A stretch of DNA of 64,000 nt from assembly GCF_000002235.5 (NCBI RefSeq), contig NW_022145611.1:5756754-5820753 (forward strand). The letters run 5' to 3'. The notes beneath the pieces were generated by a model, which was not told the DNA's origin, did not search any database, and worked only from the letters and a program-made list of their open reading frames with translations. Of this stretch, positions 1 to 10,880 are shown in pieces. The translations under genes and the position numbers were made by a program. Source of the DNA: Strongylocentrotus purpuratus (Eukaryota; Echinodermata; Echinoidea; Camarodonta; Strongylocentrotidae). The first letter of the stretch is position 1. Each line of letters opens with the position of its first letter.

Positions 1-120
1 AATGTCATTATGAGTATTATGAATTAGCAAATATAGTTAAGGTCAATTTTCCATAGATAATTTGAAAATTGCTTTTCCATAACCAATGTTAATATAAAAA
101 AACAGGGTAAGATATTGTAA

Positions 121-183
121 ATCTTGCCCCCCCCCCTCCCCCCCCCCCCAAAAAAAAAAATATTAAAAAAAAAAAAAAAAAAA
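121..183. repeat. poly(C) then poly(A) low-complexity tract
   Basis: Runs of C interrupted by single T are followed directly by A-rich runs. The flanks (1-120 and 184-309) are AT-rich DNA in which I see nothing. Such tracts are prone to assembly error, so exact lengths are doubtful. Confidence 0.9.
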
Positions 184-309
184 ATAGTCCATGAAACAAA
201 CCTTAGTCATTTCCCTACATGAAAAATAATGTCATCAATCCTATATTAAGAATGAAGTGTAACTTTATAGTACTCTAGATTACTATCAACCTTATATCAG
301 ACAATTTCC

Positions 310-382
310 TCTGTATGGAGCCAGAAGGGCATTAACTCATATATTTTAATACACCATTAATGCCCTTCTAGTTCTAAACAGA
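310..382. mobile_element. Hairpin MITE, GCCAGAAGGGC family, copy 1
   Basis: The left arm GAGCCAGAAGGGCATTAA is mirrored by TTAATGCCCTTCTAGTTC, with outer TCTGT and ACAGA ends, in a 73-bp unit that can fold on itself. Related copies lie at 5691-5761, 9397-9478 and 10803-10880, with weaker ones elsewhere. There is no coding capacity. It is probably a very short non-autonomous DNA transposon; the class is unknown because no target duplication is clear. Confidence 0.65.
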
Positions 383-2351
383 CGGTATGAGAGACAGCTG
401 CATGCACGAGTGGCAAATGGAGTAGGATATTGTTTGCTTCAATCCTTCAAGAATTGTATCATTAAAGACTAGCCTGTATTACTTACACCCCGTGAGTACT
501 TTCTCATAAGGCATGCTTCCACCGTTAGGTCACTGCGTATCACCGGCAAAGAAGGTGACCTGTGTTCCCGTCGCCTCTCGTAAAAAGTGAGGTCGAATGC
601 CAAATCAGTGGCCATTCCTCCCCGAGCAATGATGATGGTGCTAGCAGAGCATCAGCATTAGCATCTCAATCGCTAAGCAACAGTGTCATCTAGGGAGGAG
701 AAAGGTGGCCCGCATCCCCATAACCAAGATGCAAGCTAGTCAAATGTGTGAGCACTGGAGAAAGAAGGCACTGAAAGCTCATTGACAAGTTGAACTACAT
801 GTAAACAAGAGAGTTTAACTTCTCTCCCTCCGTCCACCAGAGTTTGGTGAAATCCGATAGTTGTTCACCCTCAACTGTGTTCCTTCTTCTGCGTTCCACT
901 GTGTTTCTGAGAGTGACCTTTGTAACAAATAATTAAGGCCAGAGTAGAAAACCTTCCTAGGATACATCCAGAGAAATGATGTAGGCTGTAGCCCACTCGT
1001 CTTCTTTATCCCACACATGCGCTGCTGCAGCGTATCCACGTCCACCGCCTAAGCCCTTCCAGTCGACATAACAACAGCTTTTTCTCTATCAAATCCCACT
1101 TATATGGCTTCACATTAACATGCAAACTTGGAATTTTCTCCATTTGCAGACGAGGGAGGGAAACTCTTTGGAGAGGGAGCTGCGTGCATGCAGCCAGATG
1201 AGCTTGGATGCAAGCTGCGTCTCACAACAATCACGCCAACACAGTGAGGTGCTGCACTCCGTAACTAGCGTGTTTATCTCCAAAAGAACACGGCCAGGGG
1301 GGATGCGTTTCTAGCTCACTCCCTTCCTGTCTCTTTACCTGTCTCTCTCTCACTTCCTCTCTCTTTCTCCCTCTCTCTCTCTCACTTCCTCTCTCTTTCT
1401 CCCTCTCTCTCTCTTTCTCGATTTGTCCCAATCCTACCCCATTTCAAATATCTGAAAATGGAGCAAGTTTACATCCTGCTACTTGTAATGCGAGATCTTT
1501 ATCCTCGATTCATTTCTTTCTCTGAGCCACCGACTCCTTAGCTTCTACATTACGAGGGATGTCCCTACATTGAACTCTACCTGGTTAGTATTCGAGTGAT
1601 AGCTCAAATAGAGATGCCCGAGCTTGCATTACCAACTCATCATAAGTCCCCTTAGTCAAACACACAGGAGCCAGAAGAACCGATGCAAAAAAAAGGAGCA
1701 AAAAGAGAGAGGTATTCCATAACCTGCCATGTATTACAACACATTTGCTATATGCTTGACTGAATGAGTCACCGCAGAGCTAGGAATACAAGAAAAGTCT
1801 GGACTTTTATTAAATTTGGCTGTGATTTGATTGTGATTCTAATGTCAATATTCTGTTGCCAACCTTGTGTGAATATTTTACCATAATGGCACATGCATCC
1901 TTGTCTTAGTAAGAATGTCAGAGTGTGTAGTGAACTCTTTGAAAATGTCTGTTTCACTATCAAAAGGCACATAAATTTATTCATGAATTCATGTGAATAA
2001 CACTGAAATTTCTCAAAGGTTACATGTTTTAATTGAGGGCAAATATAAGGGATGGTGGACAAGTTATCAATCATGCCGTCAAAAAATACAGTCAACTTTA
2101 TGAATAGGCCCATATTTTCCTACTCTAACCTATGAATAGAGGTTAAGACTTGAGTATCAGAACAACCCTTCGTTGTCAAAATATATATCATAAAAGTAAA
2201 CTTCAACCATGTCTGTAAGGCACATTCCACTTATTTATCCCAACTACATTCTAGAGAAGTAAATATTCCCAAAAGGGTGGAAACATAATGACATTAGATT
2301 TACAATCAAATCATGGCAAAATTCAATAATACTCAAACTTTTCTACCAATT
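383..2351. other. Gene-free unique stretch
   Basis: I see no coding exon or recognisable repeat family. Bases 480-780 are GC-richer and repeat-poor, with stacked AGCATCAGCATTAGCATC-like words, and could hold regulatory sites. A (CT)n/CTTCCT tract occupies about 1339-1421. Open frames here are short and of simple composition. Confidence 0.6.
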
Positions 2352-2539
2352 CAGGGGAAAAAATAATTAACAAATTTCGGGGGCTACTTTCCAAGCTTGC
2401 TTGCAGAAAAATAACACTATCAAATTTGTTTTGCATTGAAGTCTATGCTAATTTTCATGGGCTCTTTTATGACTTTCGGGGGCTCTTTTGGGCATTTCGG
2501 GGGCTCGTTCGCCCTGAGCCCCATGTATTTTTTTCACTG
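2352..2539 (+). repeat. Dispersed repeat R1, copy A
   Basis: About 188 bp starting CAGGGGAAAAAAT and ending TTTTTTTCACTG, with three internal copies of the word CGGGGGCTCTTTT. The same sequence, roughly 80% alike by eye and inverted, is at 38442-38629. The conserved start and end suggest a whole unit or a fixed end of a larger transposon. Confidence 0.75.
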
Positions 2540-3377
2540 TACCTCTTTCTAGTATTTCAACCTGTACTCATTTGCACATTTTCCTTGTAGTCTTATTAAA
2601 TAAATTAAAAACCTATATCTAATGATTAATTTATACTCCATATTCTGTCTCTCAGCACTGGATATTAGATCCAGAGTTGCCCAACCAATAAATTGCTGAT
2701 ACTAGGCCTACATACAAAACTAGTGACAATTAATGCTTTGAATAACTCCATGGTCCCTTTAGAGAAATGATAGTGAAAGAAAAACAAAACCTGATTTAAT
2801 AATGAGCATTAATTTTGAAGAAAGACAGAGAGAGAGAGAGAGAGAGAGAGAACGCTCAAAATAATATTATTAAAACAACACAGTTGTTTTGCTGTTTCTG
2901 CCATAAGGTAGGTCATGTGTAGCCACTTTGGACTCTGGGGGGCCAATTCTATAAGTATTAGGAGGCAATTTTTTGGGGGTAATAAGACACACACAGTGCA
3001 TTAATTCACTTTGGGGGGGGGGGCAGTAAAGTGACAAGTCACATCACAAGTCCTTGCTATCATGAACCCATTTTTTTTCTTTATCATCCAAAATGATTGC
3101 TTTCTTTTTTTAAATAATCAATTTCAAATGAACTTAAAATATGACATAAATGATATATTGGAAGTTATATTGACAGGATGCGGGGGAAATGTTGGGTTTT
3201 TTACAAGGCTATCTTTCGTAATTTTAGCAAAAAGAAAAAGGTTATTCAACATAAATATATCATATATAGTCCTTTTGGCATTGATGGAAGTTCATGTTTG
3301 TGATTTTATTGCACAAAGGGTTAAATAATTGGAATGTGGAAGTGCCTACTGTAGAAGATTAAATGAGGGGATCAACA
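2540..3377. other. Gene-free stretch with (GA)n and poly(G)
   Basis: Unique AT-rich DNA with a (GA)n microsatellite at about 2826-2851 and a G run near 3012-3022. No exon was recognised. Confidence 0.6.
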
Positions 3378-3379
3378 TA

Positions 3380-3830
3380 CCGTATTTGCCGGCGTAAAGG
3401 CCGCACCCTCGCATAGGCCGCACCCCCGATTTTTTTGTTTGTTTTGTTGTTGTTTTGCTGCCGAAAACCCACGCGTGGAAGGACCTTCATTTAACATCGA
3501 GGTGCAGTTAAAGGCGCTGATTTGTGCTTGTAAACTTGTCACAAATAATAGTAACAATGTCGTTTTTAGAAGAATGTGTAAGATCATTAATGTGAATTAA
3601 AAACAATAAAGTACCTATGGTACCAGTGGTGTACCTTGTGGTACACCATTTGTTATAGAAAAAATTTGAGGAACTATTATTATAAACTACATATTGAGAT
3701 CTATTAGAAAGATTACTTTCAAACCAAGATGACAGTCAAATTTTAGTGTTGTTGTAGTTTCCGAGTGGTGAGTCAACACACTGATTACTGAGCTGGGAGA
3801 CATTGCCAGGCATAGCGCCATAAATCGAAA

Positions 3831-3872
<42 letters not shown>

Positions 3873-3963
3873 ATTTTTTACTCTTTCGCCGCATAGGCCG
3901 CACCCCGACTTTTTGATATTTTCTCTTCCAAAAATACTGCGGCCTATACGCCGGCAAATACGG
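3380..3963. mobile_element. 584-bp TIR element, TA target duplication
   Basis: The ends are inverted repeats: CCGTATTTGCCGGCGTAAAG at the left and CTATACGCCGGCAAATACGG at the right, differing at one base over about 26 bp. Both ends are flanked by TA (3378-3379 and 3964-3965). Inside, the word GCATAGGCCGCACCCC occurs near both ends in the same orientation, and a run of about 38 A lies at 3834-3871. No transposase frame is present. The TA duplication fits several DNA transposon classes including Tc1/mariner; I cannot name the family. Confidence 0.8.
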
Positions 3964-3965
3964 TA

Positions 3966-5025
3966 GCTAAATATTGCGTTTAATCCATAGCAGTTGTAGG
4001 GCTTCCTAACTGTAACTGTTCGATAACAAATATATTCATGTTTGGCATTGCTGTAAGGGTATTGGTCAGATAAGCTCACAATGTAACTATGGAATAGACT
4101 GAGGCATATACAGTGTGTTGGCAAAGAACTCCACACAGAAATAAAGTCGCAATGCCATGTGAATACAGTATATGAAAATGATTTACAACAGAGCACTTCC
4201 GCTCTAAATCAATATTTCTTTATACACCAGACATATCCTCCAGAGTACACACACCGCTTTCACTGTATCACTACATGCATTTCTTCACCAAATGTTTCTT
4301 TATGTAATGCCCTTTTACAGTCAACGTCTAAACTCTTTCTTACAGCTTCACTGCCATTCAATAAATGTTAATGCTGGACATTTCAGAAATGAAGATCCCA
4401 TTCTACAAATACACCTTTTTATGTTGTACATTACAGATAAACCATCATGTTTACAAGACAGTTCACTCAAATGCTTACAAGGATATGCCTCGTCTTTCGC
4501 TGTAAACAGGATACACATTGCAAGATAAATGATTTTAAGTGCCATGTTGTGTCATCAATGCCTCCCTCTTCATACATCTTCTTCCGGTTTTCTCTCTGTG
4601 TCTCTCTCTCTCTCTCTATCTTCCATTTATCTCTGCCCCTCTTTCCCTTCATCTCAGCTTATTTCTCGCTCTGTCTCTCCACTCTTGTCTTTTCATTAAA
4701 CTCTTCCCTTTATCATCTTGTATCGATTTAATTCTCTCTCATGACAAAAACATACACTGTATTTACAGGTTTTGAAATAAATAATTTGTAAAATAGTCCT
4801 TTTCCATCATAAATCCATCATCTGTAATGTGCAATGAGAATTTTTTCCCTTCAATTCATATTTCAGATATATCATTCACAAATTTCTAACTATATTACTA
4901 AAACCCTAATACATACAAAAGTCTAAAGTTCAAGAAGTATTATCAAATTTGTGGTACACAGAAAGTTATGTTGTTGTTGTTTTTTACATTTAAACGTTTG
5001 ATTTGTCAATTTGGAATTATTCATG
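3966..5025. other. Gene-free stretch
   Basis: AT-rich DNA with a short (CT)n tract at about 4597-4618. No exon, RNA gene or repeat family was recognised. Confidence 0.55.
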
Positions 5026-5073
5026 TTGAATCACTGAACCACTACATATCTCTGTAGTGGTTCAGTGATTCAA
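5026..5073. repeat. Perfect 21-bp inverted repeat, 6-base loop
   Basis: The arm at 5026-5046 (key core CACTGAACCACTACA) is exactly complementary to 5053-5073, with loop TATCTC. Transcribed from either strand it would form an uninterrupted hairpin. It is shorter than a usual animal pre-miRNA, so a collapsed MITE or cruciform site is as likely. Confidence 0.85.
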
Positions 5074-5690
5074 TTAATGAAATAAAAAACACATACTGCA
5101 TGAACAACTTACTACATCAATCATTTTTTATCACTGTTTTCTTAAAAAACACGCTGAAAAATCTGTTTTTCAGCTGTTGAGAAAAACACTTTGGAAAGAG
5201 ATTGATAAATATTTGCCAGGTTTATGCATCATAAGTTAACTGGATGTATCATTAATAGGGAAACAGACTCAATCACATCTGGGAATTGGCGATGATGACT
5301 AAAAACAATCACCCACAGTCTGGGCAAGATGAAGTATGCCGTGACGTAAAAAGGACACCGACAAATAAGATCATTAAGGTCCGTCACAGCTGCCTCAAGT
5401 ACCGACGATATCCAAATGGAAAAACGTTATCAAATTAAGTCAAAGGTAAAGTATTTTTCATTTGCCATCAAAAATGGAAAATGACCGAAGTGAGTGAACT
5501 TTGTGTTTTTTGGGGTGAATACCAAGAGGAGATCACGTCACGCGAGATGTCGCAAACACTTGACTCGTGAGAGATGTTAAATGCTTTATGACTACTTGAA
5601 GGAGAGTGATCACCAAAATATGCTGATGAGTCCAAAGCCAGGGATAGACTGGAAACAAACAGCTCCTAAGGGATGTGCAGAGATCGAATC
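5074..5690. other. Gene-free stretch
   Basis: Unique DNA with no exon seen. It has two CRE-like half sites (GTGACGTAAA near 5340 and CACGTCACGCGAG near 5532), which are weak evidence of regulation. Confidence 0.5.
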
Positions 5691-5761
5691 ATCTGTTGAG
5701 CGCCAGAAGGGAGTTTACTTATCATTTTACATAGAGGAATACTGCCCTCCTGGCTCTGAGG
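5691..5761. mobile_element. Hairpin MITE, GCCAGAAGGGC family, copy 2
   Basis: ATCTGTTGAGCGCCAGAAGG at the left faces TGCCCTCCTGGCTCTGAGG at the right across an AT-rich middle. The ATCTGTTGAG terminus is shared with the copy at 9397. Confidence 0.6.
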
Positions 5762-8756
5762 GGAAAATATGTTTATCTCAACCTCAGTTTATTGTGTTTT
5801 GCTTTCTCCAAACAACATCTTATTTGTATATGATGAGGGACTAATGCCTCCCACGTCACTCGTCTTGAAGAATGTTTTACGCAGAACTGATGATACTTTC
5901 CAAGAAAGATTTCACATACCGGTAGATAAAATGCCCTTTTAGCTCTTAATTTTAAGAAAAGACAATAGTACTTGGCTCTAGCCTGGAGGATGATATTTAG
6001 AAGTAGGGAAAAAACAAAACACATGCTTTGAAACCAAGAAGTCTTCAAGTCTGCTAATAGCCAGAAGTACATGTATGTATCTCAAATTCTCTAAGTGAAT
6101 TTTTCCTAGTTAACTCCATTTTGGCTCTTGGTAGATGATAATCTTGGAGGATTCTTAAGTTTAAGGGGGAAAAATGCTTCTAATCTAGGGAGGGTACAGT
6201 TCTCCTCTGTTGGGACACATCAGGATGCCCTCACAACCAAAGGGGGCAGCTACATGTAGGCCAGGCAGAGGATGTGAGGAGAATGTTGGAGGAAATGAAG
6301 ATGAGAGAGTGTATAAGGTGAGATGGAGAAAGTGGATGATACATGTTGCAATCTCGCCAAGTGAAAGGTTAAACTCTACAAGTCATGGGGATTTGGAGGC
6401 ATCCCGCTCTGTTTGAGAGCACTGAAATGTAAGAAAACGTCGGTGAAAGATCAGAAGCGCAGAAAAGGGTTTCCGCATCATTCATGCACACGTTGAGAAT
6501 ATGTCAGTGGGGTGGAGGAAATTGGCAACTTTCGAGAGGCACTCTGACTGGTACAAGAGATTTAAAGAGGCACTGATGTAGATCTTGATGATGTGTGCAT
6601 CAAGAAACCATGTACTTCAAAGTGAAAACAATCGCAGGAAAACAAGAAAGAGAATAGATTCCTTGAAAACTAGAAATAAAGTAGATGAATGACATTAGAG
6701 GATACTGCAAACCTTTTTTTAAAGCCTTATATTATAAAGCATACCTTGAACCTCTAAATTCAAGCATGACACTTTCATCAGTAAACTGTATTTAAAAAAT
6801 AAAACTTTGGTGACATTTTTTTTTTCACTTGAGTCAATCTTTGTTTTACATTCATATAATACTTTTTCCTATTTCAAAACATTCAACCCCATATTCCTGT
6901 CAAATATTAGGATCTACCTTTTTGCACACACATATAACCCAGGAAACAGAGCAAGTATGCTTCCCATGTACAGTTAAAAAATAAATTATGCATACCCTTA
7001 CCAACTTTCGTAATTTTTAAAGTATGTATGTGAAAAATTGATTTGTCCCATTTTCTGATTCTTGAGAAGGAGGCATATTAAAGCTTACATCTAAAAGTAT
7101 TCAACAAAGACTATAATTAGAAAAAGTCCACCTTTTATTCTTGATTTATGAAATACACAAAGAACATCAAATTTACAAGGGGTTTGGATAATTTTGTTGT
7201 TAAAGTCTGTATGTACATGTAGCCATAATGTATGCCGCCCTGCTATAAATGATGTGGGTATTATTAAGAGGCAGCAGAACACGGCAGTAAATCAAGGGGT
7301 AACGACAAGAGAGCTTCATCCTCTTCAAGTAAACTACCGTTTCTTTGATCGCCACTTGAGAGGGTGTGACGCAGAGTCGAAGACACAGAAAGAAAAAGGT
7401 TACCAGCTTCCCCCATCCAGGTTACAAAGGCACTACGAACCCACAGAGAGGGGGAAAGAAGAAAGAGAGGGGGAAAGAAGAAAGAAAATCCCAGGTTTAG
7501 GCCCTGATGAGGGAAGATCTCCGCTACGCAGCCATGGCAACCGAGATTTGGAGTGCGGAGCGGCTGTCGTCATTCCGTTTCCAGAGGTAACGTCTTCATC
7601 CCCCTGTCTCATCATTAAGGATACCATAGAGCAATACGCTTTTGGAGGGTGTACACAACCGCTCACTGAATGACACCGATGTCTTTAAGCCATACTTGAA
7701 GAGGGGGAGCTCTAGACTTGAAAGTGATTGGAGATTTACGACCTGGTTGCCCTAAAACTTCACTTAGGGTTCAGCAAGTCAGAGCAGAGGCAGAGATCTG
7801 TAACTAGCGGATAATCATCATATCCTCATGAATATTGTATATATTGTAACTATAAAGTAGGTAGTCATTGTGAAAATTGCTTTCCTATAGGATATTATGA
7901 TTGCTTCTTCTCTACTGAGGTAAACTTTTCAAACAGCTCTTAAAGTTGCATTTCTCTTGCTCAAGAACGCATAGATCTCTTAAATGTGTAACACAATCTA
8001 ATCTCATTATATACAAGTATATGGACCTTTCACTCATCCATGTCATTTCTCAGTCTATTTCTTTATTCTCCCCCTCTATCTTAGTCCCTTTTCTTTTTAA
8101 CAGAAAACAAAACTATAAATTGCACTAAAATGTTCATGGCTCCCATAAACAGACACACTACATAATATCAAAGCCTCATCTCCTCACCTAACCTAAGATT
8201 CAATTTGATTTTTTCTCAAATAGTCTCTTTTCTCATTCCTAACTCCCATCTCAATATCTATATTTTACAAACGAGGTATACAACCTTTACAAATAAAACT
8301 AGTTTCTGGTTTTGATTTCTCTTTCCAAAGAACAAGCTTACATCATTAGCATCTTACCTTATTATCATATTTAATTATCATTATCTTTATCTTTTTTCGT
8401 AGTCATTCCACTACTTCACCTCTGTAAAAGACTAAAATATATCTATCCTATTCCAGCAAATCTTTGTTTATCCCTCATTTTAAATCTCCTAGGTCATTCC
8501 TAATGCGACATATCAGATATTCACTTGACCAACTCAAAAGCAAAACCTGACCTCTTGCAATTATAGCTAGTCTGGTACAATTAAATGTTTAACGCACAGG
8601 TAGAGAAGCACTCTGGTGATTCAAAAGAAGCTATATCAATATTGATTTACATGCAGATGACTGAGAGAAACTCTGGACGATTAGGTCAAGGAACACTATT
8701 CTGATCACTCATCATAACTAATTTATGCATTCTCTTTTCTTTGATGTACTAGTATG
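5762..8756. other. Long gene-free stretch
   Basis: Three kb with no recognisable gene. A single arm of the hairpin family (TTTTGGCTCTTGGTAGATGA) is at about 6119-6138. The block 7190-7680 is GC-richer and stays open for 159 codons in one plus frame (7194-7673), but that frame has no ATG, no known motif and a purine-rich GGGGAAAGAAGAAAGA repeat in the middle, so I do not call it coding. Confidence 0.5.
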
Positions 8757-9092
8757 TACAGTCAAACCTGTATATACTGTATAAACCCCTCTCGCAGGAA
8801 ACAGGACTGTAGTCTTTATAAGCAGGTGGGATTGATGTACAGGTTCAAACAGTAAATGTTTTAATTGGCAATAATGTTGCAGGGAATAAGAAAATTGTGC
8901 TCTTTGTAGACAGGTGGACTTTCTATACAGGTGGTCACTAAAGCAGGTTACATCATGTATCTTACCCTTGTAAGTAATGATATCAATAATGCTTATTTGG
9001 AATTCTGGAATTATAAAGCACTTAAAGCCCATCTATACTAATGTACAGGAGGGATTAGACCACCCTGCAAGGTCACTGGACAGGTGGTTATC
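8757..9092. mobile_element. AGTCAAACCTG-type dispersed repeat
   Basis: It begins ACAGTCAAACCTGTATA and contains several CAGGTGG words (8824, 8914, 8928, 9079) in a pattern of 'sequence, GTCTTTATA, CAGGTGG'. A matching right end in opposite orientation, AGCAGGTTTGACTGTA, is at about 57460-57475. Repeats of this kind are widespread in marine invertebrates. Internal boundaries are uncertain. Confidence 0.5.
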
Positions 9093-9396
9093 TCATCAAA
9101 TCAGCTCTCAATCAACATAAGAAAAAGAGGATCATGGGGAACCAATGGTCACCGATTATGCATTGTTTGTTATATAGAGGGCGCAAGTACTGTAGCTATA
9201 AGTAGTACAGTGGGGCTTAATACTTTGAATGGTAATAAGGTACATGTAATGACATATTGCATACAAATAATAACAATAATAATAATAATGACAGGTTGCA
9301 TAATAAAAAACAAAATTTAAACAAAATTCTTCATATCTCTGATTTATAATGACACAATGGAGTGTGAATTTCAACAAATATCAACAGTTCTATGAT

Positions 9397-9478
9397 CATC
9401 TGTTGAGAGCCAGAAGGGCATTCATTTAATCAGTGATAAATTATATGACTTTGAGCCATTCTGGTTCTCCGCAGATGG
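9397..9478. mobile_element. Hairpin MITE, GCCAGAAGGGC family, copy 3
   Basis: ATCTGTTGAGAGCCAGAAGG faces CCATTCTGGTTCTCCGCAGA. The unit is about 82 bp with an AT-rich loop. Bases between copies 3 and 4 hold no gene I recognise, apart from the R2 repeat at 10334-10510. Confidence 0.7.
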
Positions 9479-10333
9479 TCAAGAGTTATCATGCATACAG
9501 ATGGTCAAATACAGTCATGTATACCTGGTGATACTGTGAGGAGGAGCATGGCACTCCCTCACCAACAGATGGGGTACTATAACAATCATCCCAACTACAA
9601 GATAGAAGTCCCAGCCAAAAGGTGTTTTTCTCACATGAGAATGGATGTGTTCATATCTAACATAGAAATAGATCAAAACATTCATGTATTTATGGATTCA
9701 TGAACCAGCCAGGCTGCTGCTAATACTTGGCATGCTTCATTTGGTTACTAACTGTGCACAAAATTAACTTAGAAGAAAACAATAAATGGCTGAATTCTGA
9801 AAAATAGGCCAATGTGAGAATAAACTTTCATGAAATGAACTGAAGTGATATACTACTTTGTGATTTTGAAGAAAAAAAAATCTATAATTATCAATCTGTA
9901 TTTCAAAAGATTGTAGTGTACTCAGAACAGGTAAATATTACATGTGTCATCTATAAATAGCAGTTCCTTTGAATTTCCATTGAATCATGATCAACAAAAG
10001 GATGGCATCATCTACATCAATGAATTGTGGAAGCTTGTTCCAGAGTTAAGAAATCATTGTCACAAGCTGTGGTGTATGCTGGAGGGATATGGTGCAGAGT
10101 ATTGTATAACAAGAGCGAATACTACAAGATCTTAAAGAGAAGGTTGAGTTCTGGGGAGAGGTGAAAAATAATTTGTGAGCATTATCATTGTATTATGCAA
10201 GTGTGGAAGAACATCAGATTACAAATGTTCCCTGAAAAACATGGCTCTTCAAATGCCTTAATATTCTATACCAATTCTAAATATGGCATGTAACATCATA
10301 AAAATTGGGTCGAATTCTTATGCCACATGTTTG

Positions 10334-10510
10334 TGTAGTCCCATATACATCTTTCTGTGTACAGTGCTTGTAACTTTACCAAGACTGGGTTCCAGAACCT
10401 TGCAGTACACACCAATACTTATATGCTAGATGATCAACCTTTTCTGATCGATTCCCCACCTTTTCTCTCACAATGTGATCGCATGACCAGAACTCAACTT
10501 TATCTTTAAC
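10334..10510 (+). repeat. Dispersed repeat R2, copy A
   Basis: It runs from GTGTAGTCCCATATACATC to TTTATCTTTAAC and shares long identical blocks (CTTTACCAAGACT, CCAGAACCTTGCAGT, CCAATACTTA) with 36701-36910 and 61133-61337. This copy lacks about 25-30 bases present in the others between AGACTGGG and CCAGAACC. No coding frame or terminal repeats are evident. Confidence 0.85.
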
Positions 10511-10802
10511 TGGATGCCAACCCCATCCTCTCAGTAAAGCGATGACATGATCGTGCTAACAGACCATGACGATAAGCTTGGCTACATGATTATCAACCCC
10601 AAGGAGATGCTCTATATACAGTGCAGTAGTGAATTAGCATTGTCAAAATGAGACATTGTAGTTTGCAGAACAGGCTCACTTGTTTTTTATGTATGGTCTA
10701 AAATGAATATATGTTTACAGTGCTTATAAACATTTTCTATATATTTTCTATATACGAAGATGACCACAGAAGATTGACTTTTACACGAGAGAGTTGTCAT
10801 AA

Positions 10803-10880
10803 CATCTCTTTGGAGACAGAAGGCATTAACTCTGACGATTTAACACAGTGATAATGCCCTTCTGGCTCCAAACAGATGAT
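10803..10880. mobile_element. Hairpin MITE, GCCAGAAGGGC family, copy 4
   Basis: CATCTCTTTGGAGACAGAAG at the left faces ATGCCCTTCTGGCTCCAAAC at the right. It is among the clearest palindromic members. Confidence 0.7.

Noticed and set aside
7194..7673. 159-codon plus-strand frame
   Set aside because: It contains no ATG at all, has a purine-repeat centre and no recognised motif; it could be an exon but nothing supports that.
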